A DNA stretch of 36,244 nucleotides from an uncultured Actinomycetes bacterium (lineage in GTDB: Bacteria > Actinomycetota > Actinomycetes > S36-B12 > UBA5976): the NCBI GenBank assembly GCA_903907835.1, contig CAIVPQ010000193.1, positions 1 through 36,244 of the forward strand, written 5' to 3'. This document shows, piece by piece, positions 1-10,446 of this stretch. The position numbers were made by a program, and so were the translations under genes. The notes beneath the pieces are model-generated. The model saw only the letters and a list, made by a program, of their open reading frames with translations. It was not told the origin of the DNA and ran no database searches. Within the stretch, counting starts at the first letter, position 1. Each line of letters opens with the position of its first letter.

Positions 1-291
1 CCTAAGCACGAAATTGCCCTTTCGATTCTTAATGGAATCGGCCCAACCGTCATGACTGGTGCCCAGCAACTTGGGAAAGCGCCCATCGTTGATGTGCCAA
101 GTGCTCAAGCATCCCTAGGCGGTGCGGTTGACTTGTATCTGGATGCAGGAAAATGCGGTTCGCAGGTCTCAACGGTTGTTGATGCATCAGGTGAACATTT
201 ACGGTTACTCCGAACAGGTAAATTGTCGTTGGCGCAACTTCGTGAAGTGTTGCCCATGATTATTGATGCGACTGCTCGACCGGGGCAATAA
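1..291 (+). CDS. tsaC: L-threonylcarbamoyladenylate synthase, TsaC/YrdC type (3' part only)
   Basis: The reading frame is open from base 1 and ends with TAA at 289-291, so only the C-terminal ~96 residues are present. The family makes threonylcarbamoyl-AMP from Thr, bicarbonate and ATP for the t6A37 tRNA modification. Recognisable pieces are the 'GAVDLYLDAG' segment, 'STVVDASGE' and 'RLLRTGKLSLAQLREVL', which match the end of the YrdC domain. The protein stops soon after this domain, so it lacks the extra C-terminal Sua5 domain. Odd point: the usual Ser-Ala-Asn motif of the active-site region reads 'TGAQQLGKAP', with Gly and Gln at the Ser and Asn positions. Position just upstream of glyA and wecA matches actinobacterial gene order. 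Family call is good; full activity is uncertain. Confidence 0.85.
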   Translation, partial: PKHEIALSILNGIGPTVMTGAQQLGKAPIVDVPSAQASLGGAVDLYLDAGKCGSQVSTVVDASGEHLRLLRTGKLSLAQLREVLPMIIDATARPGQ

Positions 292-335
292 GGCGGCCAA
301 TAGTATCCAGATGAGCGCGATTTAAAGCCAGACTC

Positions 336-341
336 TAGACT
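336..341 (+). promoter_or_regulatory. -10 element for leaderless glyA
   Basis: TAGACT lies exactly 7 bases before the glyA ATG (349), so transcription is expected to start at or within a base of the A of ATG. There is no Shine-Dalgarno sequence. The same hexamer and spacing recur before the cysteine desulfurase gene at 27617. No good -35 box is seen. Confidence 0.6.
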
Positions 342-348
342 CATACCT

Positions 349-1614
349 ATGAGCGACGTCTTTTATGGTTCCGACTTTGATGAGTTAACCAACACAGATC
401 CCGAAATAGCCCAAATCCTTATTGATGAACTCTCGCGTTTACGTGGCGGAATTCAGCTAATTGCGAGTGAGAACTTCACCTCTCCTGCAGTTTTGACTGC
501 AATGGGTTCAACTTTGAGCAACAAATATGCCGAAGGTTACCCAGGCAAGCGCTATTACGGTGGATGCGAAGTCGTTGATGTGGCCGAGACTATTGGCATC
601 CAACGAGCCAAGGATCTTTTCGACGCAGACCATGCAAACTTGCAGCCACACTCTGGCGCCAGTGCCAACATCGCAGTCTTCGGAGCGTTTCTTTCTCCAG
701 GCGATACATTCCTGTCAATGAGCCTTCCACATGGTGGTCACTTAACTCATGGCGCAAAGGTTTCATTCAGCGGCAAGTGGTTTAACCCAGTTCATTATGG
801 TGTGGCTGAAGGAACTGAAGATATTGATTACGACCAAGTTCGCGCCCTAGCTCGTGAGCACAAGCCAAAGATGATTATTGCTGGCGGTTCTGCTATTCCT
901 CGCCTAATTGATTTCAAGGCATTCCGCGAGATCGCAGATGAAGTTGGCGCTATCTTGCATGTTGATGCAGCGCACTTTATTGGCCTGGTTGCCGGAAAAG
1001 CTATCCATTCTCCAGTTCCTTACGCAGACGTGGTGTCATTTACAACACACAAGGTTTTGCGTGGACCGAGAAGCGGCATGATTTTGTGCAAGCAAGAGCA
1101 CGCGGCTGCAATCGACAAGGCAGTATTCCCGATGATGCAAGGCGGACCGCTGATGCATGTGGTTGCGGCTAAGGCAGTTGCACTCAAAGAAGCAGCAACA
1201 CATGAGTACCAGAAGTACGCGAGTGACGTCATCGTCAACGCAAAGGCAATGACCGCTGGCTTAGAAGCCGAGGGGATGCGCCCAGTTACTGGTGGAACAG
1301 ATACTCACCTAGCACTTCTTGACCTGCAAGGACTTGGTGTCTCGGGCAGAGACGCCGAAGATCGTTGTGGAGCATCCGGAATCGTTTTGAATAAGAATGC
1401 AATCCCATACGATCCAGCACCTCCAAGTGTGGCTAGTGGAATACGAGTGGGAACGCCTTCTGTAACCACTCAAGGAATGGGCGTCACAGAGATGGCCACC
1501 ATTGCACGATTAATCAGTCGTGCAGTGAAGTCTGATTCAGCAACTGAACATGCTGCCATTAAGGCAGAAGTTGGCCAACTCACAGACGCATTTCCCGCAT
1601 ACCCACGCGGCTAA
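349..1614 (+). CDS. glyA: Serine hydroxymethyltransferase
   Basis: PLP-dependent cytosolic enzyme interconverting serine plus tetrahydrofolate and glycine plus methylene-tetrahydrofolate. It is 421 aa, the normal bacterial length. The N-terminal 'LIASENF', 'KYAEGYPGKRYYGG', 'HGGHLTHG' and 'SGKWFNP' blocks are family signatures. The PLP lysine is K235 in 'FTTHKVLRGPR', with the cofactor Asp/His at D206/H209 in 'VDAAHF'. Several normally constant positions are altered: 'GGSAIPRLID' where Tyr usually follows SA, 'DAAHFIGL' for the usual DMAH.AGL, and 'FPMMQGGP' for FPG.QGGP. The paralogue beside wecA/atp in other actinobacteria may be similarly divergent. The ATG is supported by the leaderless -10 at 336-341; there is no SD. 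A gap of 17 bases separates it from wecA. Confidence 0.95.
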   Translation: MSDVFYGSDFDELTNTDPEIAQILIDELSRLRGGIQLIASENFTSPAVLTAMGSTLSNKYAEGYPGKRYYGGCEVVDVAETIGIQRAKDLFDADHANLQPHSGASANIAVFGAFLSPGDTFLSMSLPHGGHLTHGAKVSFSGKWFNPVHYGVAEGTEDIDYDQVRALAREHKPKMIIAGGSAIPRLIDFKAFREIADEVGAILHVDAAHFIGLVAGKAIHSPVPYADVVSFTTHKVLRGPRSGMILCKQEHAAAIDKAVFPMMQGGPLMHVVAAKAVALKEAATHEYQKYASDVIVNAKAMTAGLEAEGMRPVTGGTDTHLALLDLQGLGVSGRDAEDRCGASGIVLNKNAIPYDPAPPSVASGIRVGTPSVTTQGMGVTEMATIARLISRAVKSDSATEHAAIKAEVGQLTDAFPAYPRG

Positions 1615-1618
1615 GACC

Positions 1619-1624
1619 TAACCT
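1619..1624 (+). promoter_or_regulatory. -10 element for leaderless wecA
   Basis: TAACCT starts 2 bases after the glyA stop (1612-1614 plus 4 bases) and ends 7 bases before the wecA ATG at 1632. This matches the TAnnnT-N7-start arrangement seen elsewhere in the window. No SD precedes the ATG, so wecA probably has its own leaderless transcript besides any readthrough from glyA. Confidence 0.5.
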
Positions 1625-1631
1625 TAAGAAC

Positions 1632-2717
1632 ATGCGCGAATATCTACTCTGCTTACTCGCGGCCACAGCTGTCACATACTTAGTGACTCCTGTTGTGCGA
1701 GTAATGGCCTTTAGATCTGGCGCAATGGCCGAGGTGCGAGATCGCGATGTTCATAGCATTCCAACTCCGCGCTGGGGTGGCATCGCTATGTTGGCCGGTT
1801 TAGGAGTCGCGGTAACACTTGCTAGCCGCCTTCCTTTGATGCGAACCATTTTCGCGGACAATCGACAGATTGTGGCTTTGTTGACTGGAGTGGCAATCAT
1901 CGTGGTGCTGGGCATCGTGGATGATCGAGTCGCCTTAGACGCTCCGACAAAGTTGGTGGGTCAGATTCTTGCTGCCGGTGCTATGGCATCTCAAGGAATT
2001 ACATTGGTCTGGCTGCCAATCGGTGGAACATTCATCCTGGACCCAACGACCTCTGTGCTTTTGACTGTTTTAGTCGTGCTGGTAAGCGTGAATGCCGTCA
2101 ACATGGTCGATGGCCTCGATGGTTTAGCAATCAGCATTGTTGGTATCGGTGCGGGTGCATTTTTTGCCTATTCGTATTTCTTATCCGTGCAAAATGGGTA
2201 CCAGCGTGCAGCCTTAGCAACCTTAGTTTCTGCTGCACTTTTAGGTATGTGTGTCGGATTTTTGCCACACAATTGGTATCGGGCTCGAATCTTCATGGGC
2301 GACACTGGCTCAATGTTGATCGGTCTATTGATGGCTGCATCTTCAATCATGCTCACTGGTCAAATTGATCCAGGTGGACTAAGTGGCAGCGCATTGCTTC
2401 CGGCGTTCCTGCCAATTCTGCTCCCGCTTTCCATCTTGGCAATCCCGCTCCTGGACCTGGTCTTAGCAGTTGTGCGACGAACCAGAAGAGGTCGCTCACC
2501 GTTTGCCCCTGACAAGGAACATTTACATCACCGACTCCTAGACCTTGGACATGGACAGAAGCGAGCCGTCATAATCATGTCCGCTTTCACAGCTTTAGTT
2601 GCATTCGGTGCAGTAAGTACTGCGTTTGTGCCGGTCTGGCTCACAATCACCGGTATCGCTGTTGCTGGATCAACGCTCGTGGTATGGGTCCTCAATCCGC
2701 CGAAGGATGCCTTATGA
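1632..2717 (+). CDS. wecA: Undecaprenyl-phosphate N-acetylglucosaminyl/hexosamine 1-phosphate transferase (WecA/MraY family)
   Basis: Polytopic membrane enzyme of 361 aa that transfers a sugar-1-phosphate from a UDP-sugar to polyprenyl phosphate, starting cell-wall linker or glycan synthesis at the inner face of the membrane. Motifs in order: 'PTPRWGGIAML' (residues 45-55), the Asp pair 'VDDR' (96-99), 'NMVDGLDGL' (157-165), 'FMGDTGS' (221-227), and the cytoplasmic 'HLHHRLL' loop (297-303) that marks the WecA/TagO branch rather than MraY. About ten hydrophobic segments are visible. Its place between glyA and the atp genes matches rfe/wecA in other actinobacteria, where the product primes arabinogalactan linker synthesis. 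The exact sugar substrate cannot be read here. Its TGA overlaps the next gene's ATG by four bases (ATGA). Confidence 0.9.
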   Translation: MREYLLCLLAATAVTYLVTPVVRVMAFRSGAMAEVRDRDVHSIPTPRWGGIAMLAGLGVAVTLASRLPLMRTIFADNRQIVALLTGVAIIVVLGIVDDRVALDAPTKLVGQILAAGAMASQGITLVWLPIGGTFILDPTTSVLLTVLVVLVSVNAVNMVDGLDGLAISIVGIGAGAFFAYSYFLSVQNGYQRAALATLVSAALLGMCVGFLPHNWYRARIFMGDTGSMLIGLLMAASSIMLTGQIDPGGLSGSALLPAFLPILLPLSILAIPLLDLVLAVVRRTRRGRSPFAPDKEHLHHRLLDLGHGQKRAVIIMSAFTALVAFGAVSTAFVPVWLTITGIAVAGSTLVVWVLNPPKDAL

Positions 2718-3130
2718 GTGTTATTTCCTCAGCCCAAGCGGCCAAAAGAGCACTGTTTATTGGGCTAATGTCTTGGTTCGGGGTGACAATCTTTGCGGTT
2801 GTGATCTCATACTTCGCCGCAGGTAAGCCTGGGGTATGGGGCGCAATAGTTGGCAGCGCGATCGCTGGATTGTTCCTATTTGTTACTGCTGGGGTTGCAA
2901 TCATCACGGCAAAATCTGATGTGAATGTCTTAGGAGCTGCAATTCTTGGCTCCTGGCTCCTAAAAATTGTGGTCCTGATGGGCGCCCTTGCTTGGCTAAG
3001 AAATCAAACTTTTTACAACAAGTCGACCCTCTTTGCGACGCTGCTGATTACAACCTTCGGGCTCCTGGTTCTCGAGGCCAAACTAATCACCAGTGCACCA
3101 GTTCCTTACCTAGAGCCCGACGAGCGCTAG
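2714..3130 (+). CDS. Small membrane protein, ATP synthase-associated (Rv1303-like)
   Basis: The ORF track starts at 2684, but the ATG at 2714 overlaps the wecA stop as ATGA, the usual translational-coupling geometry. This gives 138 aa beginning 'MSVISSAQAAKRA'. Four hydrophobic segments are visible (about residues 14-35, 39-62, 69-88 and 100-120), with an acidic tail 'YLEPDER'. A protein of this size and topology sits at this place in many actinobacteria and is often listed as an AtpI-like or unknown membrane protein. A role in ATP synthase assembly is an inference from context. It is probably co-transcribed with wecA, because the atp promoter lies after its stop codon. Confidence 0.75.
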   Translation: MSVISSAQAAKRALFIGLMSWFGVTIFAVVISYFAAGKPGVWGAIVGSAIAGLFLFVTAGVAIITAKSDVNVLGAAILGSWLLKIVVLMGALAWLRNQTFYNKSTLFATLLITTFGLLVLEAKLITSAPVPYLEPDER

Positions 3131-3142
3131 TACATGTTTGTG

Positions 3143-3151
3143 TGCTAATCT
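3143..3151 (+). promoter_or_regulatory. Extended -10 promoter of the ATP synthase operon
   Basis: TGCTAATCT fits the extended -10 pattern TGnTAnnnT and ends 8 bases before the ATG at 3160. The operon's first cistron should therefore be leaderless or nearly so. No SD lies before that ATG. No convincing -35 is seen, which the extended -10 could offset. Confidence 0.6.
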
Positions 3152-3159
3152 CGTACGCG

Positions 3160-3393
3160 ATGGGCGACACTCCAAGTGATCAATCGGACAATCGTTTTAA
3201 GAACGAGGGACCGAGTGAAGACATGGCGTGGTCAGCCATCAGCAGTCTCTTAGCTGGACCAATTGTTTGGGGTGGCTTTGGGGCACTGATAGACCACTTT
3301 GCACATACTTCAAGGGTGTTTTTACCAATTGGAATTGTGCTTGGGTTCATCACATCTTTTTATATTGTTTATGTTCGCTTCGGTCGTAAGTAG
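3160..3393 (+). CDS. AtpZ/AtpI-like F0F1-ATPase accessory membrane protein
   Basis: The track's ORF begins at 2992 inside the previous gene, but that part reads as unrelated low-quality sequence. The internal ATG at 3160 gives a clean 77-aa protein. It has a charged N-terminus 'MGDTPSDQSDNRFKNE' and two transmembrane segments, about residues 22-42 ('AWSAISSLLAGPIVWGG') and 51-73, ending 'YVRFGRK'. The 'GPIVWGGFGALIDHF' turn resembles the ATPase_gene1 (AtpZ) family, two-helix proteins found ahead of atpB. A chaperone or Mg2+/Ca2+ entry role has been proposed for AtpI/AtpZ; neither can be tested here. An extended -10 lies 8 bases upstream, and a 7-bp hairpin spans the stop codon. Confidence 0.75.
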   Translation: MGDTPSDQSDNRFKNEGPSEDMAWSAISSLLAGPIVWGGFGALIDHFAHTSRVFLPIGIVLGFITSFYIVYVRFGRK

Positions 3394-3399
3394 ACCGAA
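3379..3399 (+). other. Intercistronic hairpin spanning the atpZ-like stop codon
   Basis: TTCGGTC and GACCGAA are perfect 7-bp complements around a 7-base loop (GTAAGTA). The TAG stop (3391-3393) lies at the loop/stem junction. No T-run follows, so it is more likely an RNA stability or processing element than a terminator. Confidence 0.5.
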
Positions 3400-3426
3400 T
3401 TCCAACTGGGGAGTTGCTTGCTAACT

Positions 3427-4504
<1,078 letters not shown>

Positions 4505-4550
4505 ATCAGCCCGAAACTTTTAAATCTATCCGCTTTTTCTAGGAGTGTTT

Positions 4551-5096
4551 ATGAACCACTTGGTAAGGGTCTCAGCAGAGTCCGGTAGCGAGCACAACGT
4601 ATTGTTGCCTGCGCTGCCTGACATGATCTGGGGTGGCCTGTCCTTTCTGGTAATCGTCCTCTTGTTCTCCAAGTTTGTAATGCCGCGTATGCGAGTCATC
4701 ACAGCTGAGCGCATTGAGAAGATTGAAGGTGGACTTAAGCGCGCCGAAGATTTGCAGGAAGATGCTGCGTCATTGCTTGCGCAATATCGCGAGGCACTTG
4801 CTTCTGCAAACAAAGAAGCGGCCGACATTCGTAATGGCGCTTTGGCTGAACGAACAGCAATCATTGATGAAGCCAAAAAGGCCGCGGCTCTGGCCGCAGC
4901 TGCTGTTACTGCTGCGGCTCAAGGTTCACTTGAAGCAGACCGAGCTCGTATCGCAATTGAATTGCGACGCGATCTGGGAACTTCTGCAACTGAATTGGCA
5001 TCACGTATCGTTGGCGAGTCACTCACCGACGATGCGCGCTCCAAGGCAGTCGTGGATCGTTTCATCGCTGAACTAGAGCAGGTAGCGAGCAACTAA
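4551..5096 (+). CDS. atpF: F0F1 ATP synthase subunit b
   Basis: Peripheral stalk subunit of 181 aa. The track start at 4545 is a GTG overlapping the SD; the ATG at 4551 is 5 bases after AGGAG (4541-4545) and is preferred. After about 20 residues there is one transmembrane helix ('WGGLSFLVIVLLFSKFVM', about 26-44), then a long Ala/Glu/Lys-rich helix expected to form a right-handed coiled coil, ending in a delta-binding tail. The C-terminal part 'ELASRIVGESL' is typical of family members. Its stop shares one base with the atpH start (TAATG), indicating translational coupling. Confidence 0.95.
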   Translation: MNHLVRVSAESGSEHNVLLPALPDMIWGGLSFLVIVLLFSKFVMPRMRVITAERIEKIEGGLKRAEDLQEDAASLLAQYREALASANKEAADIRNGALAERTAIIDEAKKAAALAAAAVTAAAQGSLEADRARIAIELRRDLGTSATELASRIVGESLTDDARSKAVVDRFIAELEQVASN

Positions 5097-5893
5097 TGTC
5101 ATCAGTTAGCCAAATCGCGCGGCAAAAGGTCAATCAGTCTCTGACTGAATTGACTAACCCTTTGGTAGGTGAGCAGCTTTTCGCTGTTGCCAACCTTCTT
5201 GAGGGTGAGAAGTCTTTGCGTCGTCATTTGTCTGACTCAGGTGCACCTGTTGCACAGCGCCAAGCAGTAGCAGCCGAACTTTTGGGTAACCAGATTTCTG
5301 TTGAGACTCACGAGGTCGTGAAAACAGTTCTGGCGCAAAGATGGTCAAATGAAGCTGATTTGATTGCTGGAATTGAACAGGCTGGAGCACTTGTAATTTT
5401 TGCTGCGGCCCAGGCTCAAGGTGTTATTGATGTTGTGGAAGAAGAAATTTTCTACTTTGCACGTCTTGTCGATGGCGAACCTCAATTGCAGATGGCACTT
5501 TCTGATTCTGCGTCATCGGCCTCAGCTAAGGCAGAGTTAGTCACCGATCTCCTCTCTGGTCGGGCCAATGCCGCAACCGTGAGTGTGTTGGTGCAATTCA
5601 CCAGTCACCGTCGCGGTCGTCGTGTTGGATCAGCCCTCGATGAACTTTCGACGCTAGCCGCGGGGCGTCGTGGCTCAATCGTTGCCACAGTGACATCAGC
5701 AATCGAATTGTCTCAAGACCAAAAGACTCGCATTGGTAATGCATTAGCGAAGATTTATAGTCGCGAGATTCTCGTTGATGTTGCAATTGACCCGCAAGTT
5801 ATCGGTGGCATCTCAGTCAATGTGGCTGGCGAAGTTATCGATGGCACAATCTCATCACGACTAGAACAGGCAAGACGCCAACTACTGGCTTAA
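5096..5893 (+). CDS. atpH: F0F1 ATP synthase subunit delta
   Basis: Stalk subunit joining b to the top of the alpha3beta3 head. At 265 aa it is much longer than the ~180 aa of E. coli delta but normal for actinobacteria, whose delta has an N-terminal extension. The C-terminal signature 'IDPQVIGGISVNVAGEVIDGTISSRL' (about 233-258; quoted in part as 'IGGISVNVAGEVIDGTISS') is diagnostic. Starts with ATG in a TAATG overlap with atpF. A 42-base A-rich spacer with a GCAGGA SD follows before atpA. Confidence 0.95.
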   Translation: MSSVSQIARQKVNQSLTELTNPLVGEQLFAVANLLEGEKSLRRHLSDSGAPVAQRQAVAAELLGNQISVETHEVVKTVLAQRWSNEADLIAGIEQAGALVIFAAAQAQGVIDVVEEEIFYFARLVDGEPQLQMALSDSASSASAKAELVTDLLSGRANAATVSVLVQFTSHRRGRRVGSALDELSTLAAGRRGSIVATVTSAIELSQDQKTRIGNALAKIYSREILVDVAIDPQVIGGISVNVAGEVIDGTISSRLEQARRQLLA

Positions 5894-5935
5894 GAAAACT
5901 TTAATTATCCAAGAAGAAATAGAAAGCAGGACACT

Positions 5936-7567
5936 ATGACGCAACTCTCGATCCAACCGGAAGAGATTCGCGAAGCGATCGATCGCAATGTCGAATCGTT
6001 TGCACCTGGAACTTCTCGCGAAGAGGTCGGCCATGTTGTTGAAACTGGCGACGGCATTGCTCGCGTTGAAGGTCTGCATTCGGCTATGACTAATGAACTC
6101 CTTGAGTTTGAAGGCGGCCTACTAGGGCTGGCATTAAACCTTGACGTTCGTGAAATCGGTGCTGTTCTTCTTGGTGATGGTTCCAAAGTTGCAGAAGGTC
6201 AGGTTGTAAAGCGCACCGGAGAGATTCTTTCTGTCCCAGTCGGCGATGGCTTCCTAGGTCGCGTTGTTGACCCACTTGGTAATCCAATTGACGGTCAGGG
6301 TCCGATTGTTGCTGAAGGTCGTCGTGCCCTTGAGACTCAGGCGCCGACTGTTGTTCAGCGTCAGCCTGTTAAAGAGCCGATGCTTACAGGTATCAAGGCA
6401 ATCGATGCAATGACTGCAATCGGTCGTGGACAGCGTCAGCTAATCATTGGTGACCGTCAGACTGGTAAGACTGCTGTTGCCCTAGACACTATTTTGAATC
6501 AGCGTGAAAACTGGCTTTCTGGAGATCCAAAGAAGCAAGTTAAATGTATTTATGTTGCAATCGGCCAAAAGGGCTCAACCATTGCCGCTGTTAAAGGCGC
6601 GCTAGAAGAGTTTGGCGCGATGGAGTACACCACAATCGTGGCCGCTCCGGCATCTGATCCTGCAGGTTTCAAGTACCTAGCGCCTTACACCGGTTCTGCC
6701 ATTGGCCAGCACTGGATGTACAAGGGCGAGCACGTTTTGATCATCTTTGATGACCTTTCCAAGCAAGCTGAGGCTTACCGTGCTGTATCGCTACTCCTAC
6801 GCCGTCCACCAGGCCGTGAAGCTTACCCAGGTGACGTTTTCTACTTACACTCTCGTTTGCTAGAGCGTTGTGCAAAATTGTCCAACGAATTAGGCGCTGG
6901 CTCAATGACTGGTCTACCAATCATTGAGACTAAGGCCAATGACGTTTCTGCATACATTCCAACTAACGTAATTTCAATCACTGATGGTCAGTGCTTCCTA
7001 GAGTCTGATCTGTTCAACTCTGGTGTTCGTCCGGCTATCAACGTGGGTATTTCCGTATCCCGCGTGGGTGGATCTGCTCAGCCAAAGGCAATGAAAAAGG
7101 TTGCTGGTCGTCTGCGTCTAGATCTTGCTCAGTTCCGCGAGCTTGAGGCTTTCGCTGCATTCGGATCTGATCTTGATGCCGCTTCAAAGGCACAGCTTGA
7201 GCGTGGCGCGCGTCTTGTTGAGTTGCTAAAGCAGCCTCAGTACCAGCCACAGTCAATGGAACGTGAAGCAGTTTCTGTTTGGGCTGGAACTTCTGGAAAT
7301 CTTGATGACGTTCCAGTTGAAGACATCCGTCGCTTTGATAGTGAATTCTTGGCAGCTGTGGAACTCAAGCATGGCGAATTGTTAACGACTATTCGCGAAA
7401 CAACTGATCTTTCAGACGAGACCATTACTGCGCTAGAGGGTGTAATTGCTAACTTCAAGAAGCAGTTCACAACAACCGCAGGTCACGTATTAGTGAATGA
7501 AGCCGCAATTGAAGCATTAGACGAGTCTGAAATTGACCCGACACAGATCGTGAAAGAAAAGGCATAA
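5936..7567 (+). CDS. atpA: F0F1 ATP synthase subunit alpha
   Basis: Non-catalytic nucleotide-binding subunit of the F1 head, 543 aa. Domains: N-terminal beta-barrel (about 25-95), nucleotide-binding domain with Walker A 'GDRQTGKT' (172-179), the 'LLIIFDDL'-type Walker B (reads [11 protein letters not shown]), the arginine-finger region '[15 protein letters not shown]' and a helical C-terminal domain. All signature residues appear intact. The ATG follows GCAGGA. Next gene atpG begins immediately after the TAA with no spacer. Confidence 0.98.
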   Translation: MTQLSIQPEEIREAIDRNVESFAPGTSREEVGHVVETGDGIARVEGLHSAMTNELLEFEGGLLGLALNLDVREIGAVLLGDGSKVAEGQVVKRTGEILSVPVGDGFLGRVVDPLGNPIDGQGPIVAEGRRALETQAPTVVQRQPVKEPMLTGIKAIDAMTAIGRGQRQLIIGDRQTGKTAVALDTILNQRENWLSGDPKKQVKCIYVAIGQKGSTIAAVKGALEEFGAMEYTTIVAAPASDPAGFKYLAPYTGSAIGQHWMYKGEHVLIIFDDLSKQAEAYRAVSLLLRRPPGREAYPGDVFYLHSRLLERCAKLSNELGAGSMTGLPIIETKANDVSAYIPTNVISITDGQCFLESDLFNSGVRPAINVGISVSRVGGSAQPKAMKKVAGRLRLDLAQFRELEAFAAFGSDLDAASKAQLERGARLVELLKQPQYQPQSMEREAVSVWAGTSGNLDDVPVEDIRRFDSEFLAAVELKHGELLTTIRETTDLSDETITALEGVIANFKKQFTTTAGHVLVNEAAIEALDESEIDPTQIVKEKA

Positions 7568-8488
7568 GTGGGCGCGCAACTTAGGGTTTACCGACGACGG
7601 ATCAAGTCCGTCAAGGCAACCAAGAAGATTACGAAGGCAATGGAGCTCATTGCGTCTTCGCGTATCGTCAAGGCGCAACAGCGCGTTGACGCTTCTTTGC
7701 CGTACACCCAAGAACTTTTGCGCGCGATTTCATCTGCAGTTTCCAATGGCAGCAGCAGTCACCCGCTAGTGACACCAAATGATTCACCTAAGCGCGCAGC
7801 CGTCATTTTGTTAACTGCTGATCGCGGACTTGCTGGAGCATATTCCTCTGCAGTGATCAAGGAAGGTGAAGCACTTAATGCCTTACTTCGTGAACGCGGA
7901 ATAACACCAACACATTATTTGGTTGGCCGTAAATCAGTGGCCTATTACAAGTTCCGCGAGCGTGCGATTGTTAAATCTTTGACTGGCTTCACCGATCAAC
8001 CAACTTACGAAAATGCTAAAGAAATTGGCGAAGCGGTTCTTGAGGCTTTCTTAAATGATTCAGAATCTGCTGGTGTGGACGAAATCCACATTGTTTACAC
8101 GCACTTCTTAAACATGGCTGTTCAAGAAGTTCGCGTTCGCCAACTTCTACCAATTGAGGTTGTTGAGGCCACCACGGCTCAAGCAAGTGAAGAACCTAAG
8201 GGTGCCGCTGTTCCACTTTATGACTTTGAGCCCAGCGCTGAAGCTGTGCTTGATGCTCTACTGCCTCGCTATGTCGAGAACATTATCTACACCTCAATGT
8301 TGTTAGGTGCTGCCAGTGAACACGCCGCTCGTCGTCGTGCCATGAAGTCTGCATCTGACAATGCCGAAGAACTAATTAAAGACCTTTCACGTCGAGCCAA
8401 CCAGGCTCGTCAGGCCGAAATCACCCAGGAGATTAGTGAAATTGTCGGCGGCGCCGATGCACTTTCCTCCGCATCATCAGGGAGCTAA
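7568..8488 (+). CDS. atpG: F0F1 ATP synthase subunit gamma
   Basis: Central rotor shaft, 306 aa. GTG start directly abuts the atpA stop, with AAAGG-like purines as RBS. The N-terminal helix 'RRRIKSVKATKKITKAMELI' and the C-terminal helix 'ARRRAMKSASDNAEELI' are the two coiled-coil halves that insert into the head and are strongly conserved. Rossmann-like core lies between them ('AVILLTADRGLAGAYSS', about 76-92). A family-typical actinobacterial length. Six bases separate it from atpD. Confidence 0.97.
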   Translation: MGAQLRVYRRRIKSVKATKKITKAMELIASSRIVKAQQRVDASLPYTQELLRAISSAVSNGSSSHPLVTPNDSPKRAAVILLTADRGLAGAYSSAVIKEGEALNALLRERGITPTHYLVGRKSVAYYKFRERAIVKSLTGFTDQPTYENAKEIGEAVLEAFLNDSESAGVDEIHIVYTHFLNMAVQEVRVRQLLPIEVVEATTAQASEEPKGAAVPLYDFEPSAEAVLDALLPRYVENIIYTSMLLGAASEHAARRRAMKSASDNAEELIKDLSRRANQARQAEITQEISEIVGGADALSSASSGS

Positions 8489-9922
<1,434 letters not shown>

Positions 9923-9924
9923 TT

Positions 9925-10332
9925 GTGACTGAATTGACCGTTTCTGTAGTGGCAGTCGACCGCAATGTGTGGTCGGGTCCCGCTAAGGCCTTGGTTGCCA
10001 AAACTCCGGAAGGCGAAATTGGCATCTTGGCAGGGCACGAACCTGTACTTTCGCTCTTGGTAAATGGCGTCGTACGGATTACTGCAGTTGATGGGTCGAA
10101 AGTTTATGTTGCTGTCCATGGTGGCTTTTTAGCCGTGGACAATAACAATGTTCGAGTTTTAGCAGAAGTCGCTGAACTAGCTGGTGACATTGATGTTTCG
10201 CGGGCACAACGTGCACTTGAAAACGCAAGTGCTAGCGGGGTGGATTCTGCAGAAAGATTAGCTGCAATCCACCGAGCAGAGACCCGAATTCAGGCTGCGA
10301 CAGCAGCAACCGCGGTAACTTTACACAATTAA
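9925..10332 (+). CDS. atpC: F0F1 ATP synthase subunit epsilon
   Basis: Rotor subunit and regulator of ATP hydrolysis, 135 aa. The N-terminal beta-sandwich is complete ('TPEGEIGILAGHEPVLSLL', 'VAVHGGFLAVDNNNVRVLAE'), and the C-terminal helical hairpin is present ('DVSRAQRALENA' onward). GTG start 2 bases after the atpD stop, with AAAGAG inside atpD as SD. Last gene of the ATP synthase operon. No clear rho-independent terminator follows, so some readthrough into the Rieske gene is possible. Confidence 0.95.
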   Translation: MTELTVSVVAVDRNVWSGPAKALVAKTPEGEIGILAGHEPVLSLLVNGVVRITAVDGSKVYVAVHGGFLAVDNNNVRVLAEVAELAGDIDVSRAQRALENASASGVDSAERLAAIHRAETRIQAATAATAVTLHN

Positions 10333-10446
10333 TTTCGCGGGCTTCGCAAGTACGCAAAGGATATCTTTAATGTTGGTGTTTGTCATGCCCATTTGTGAGT
10401 AAAGATAAGAGAGTAAGTAGAAGCATTTCTTAGCTAAGGGGCTCTC

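Noticed and set aside
2992-3159. Upstream part of the 133-aa ORF before the atpZ-like ATG
   Set aside because: It overlaps the upstream membrane protein in another frame and reads as unstructured sequence; the ATG at 3160 with its extended -10 is better.
10429-10438. Perfect palindrome CTTAGCTAAG overlapping the Rieske SD
   Set aside because: Ten bases is short enough to occur by chance; recorded only as a possible operator.
10333-10446. Possible terminator after atpC (GCGGGCTTCGC region)
   Set aside because: Only a 3-bp stem is possible and no T-run follows; nothing strong is seen in this 114-base spacer apart from the palindrome over the Rieske SD.
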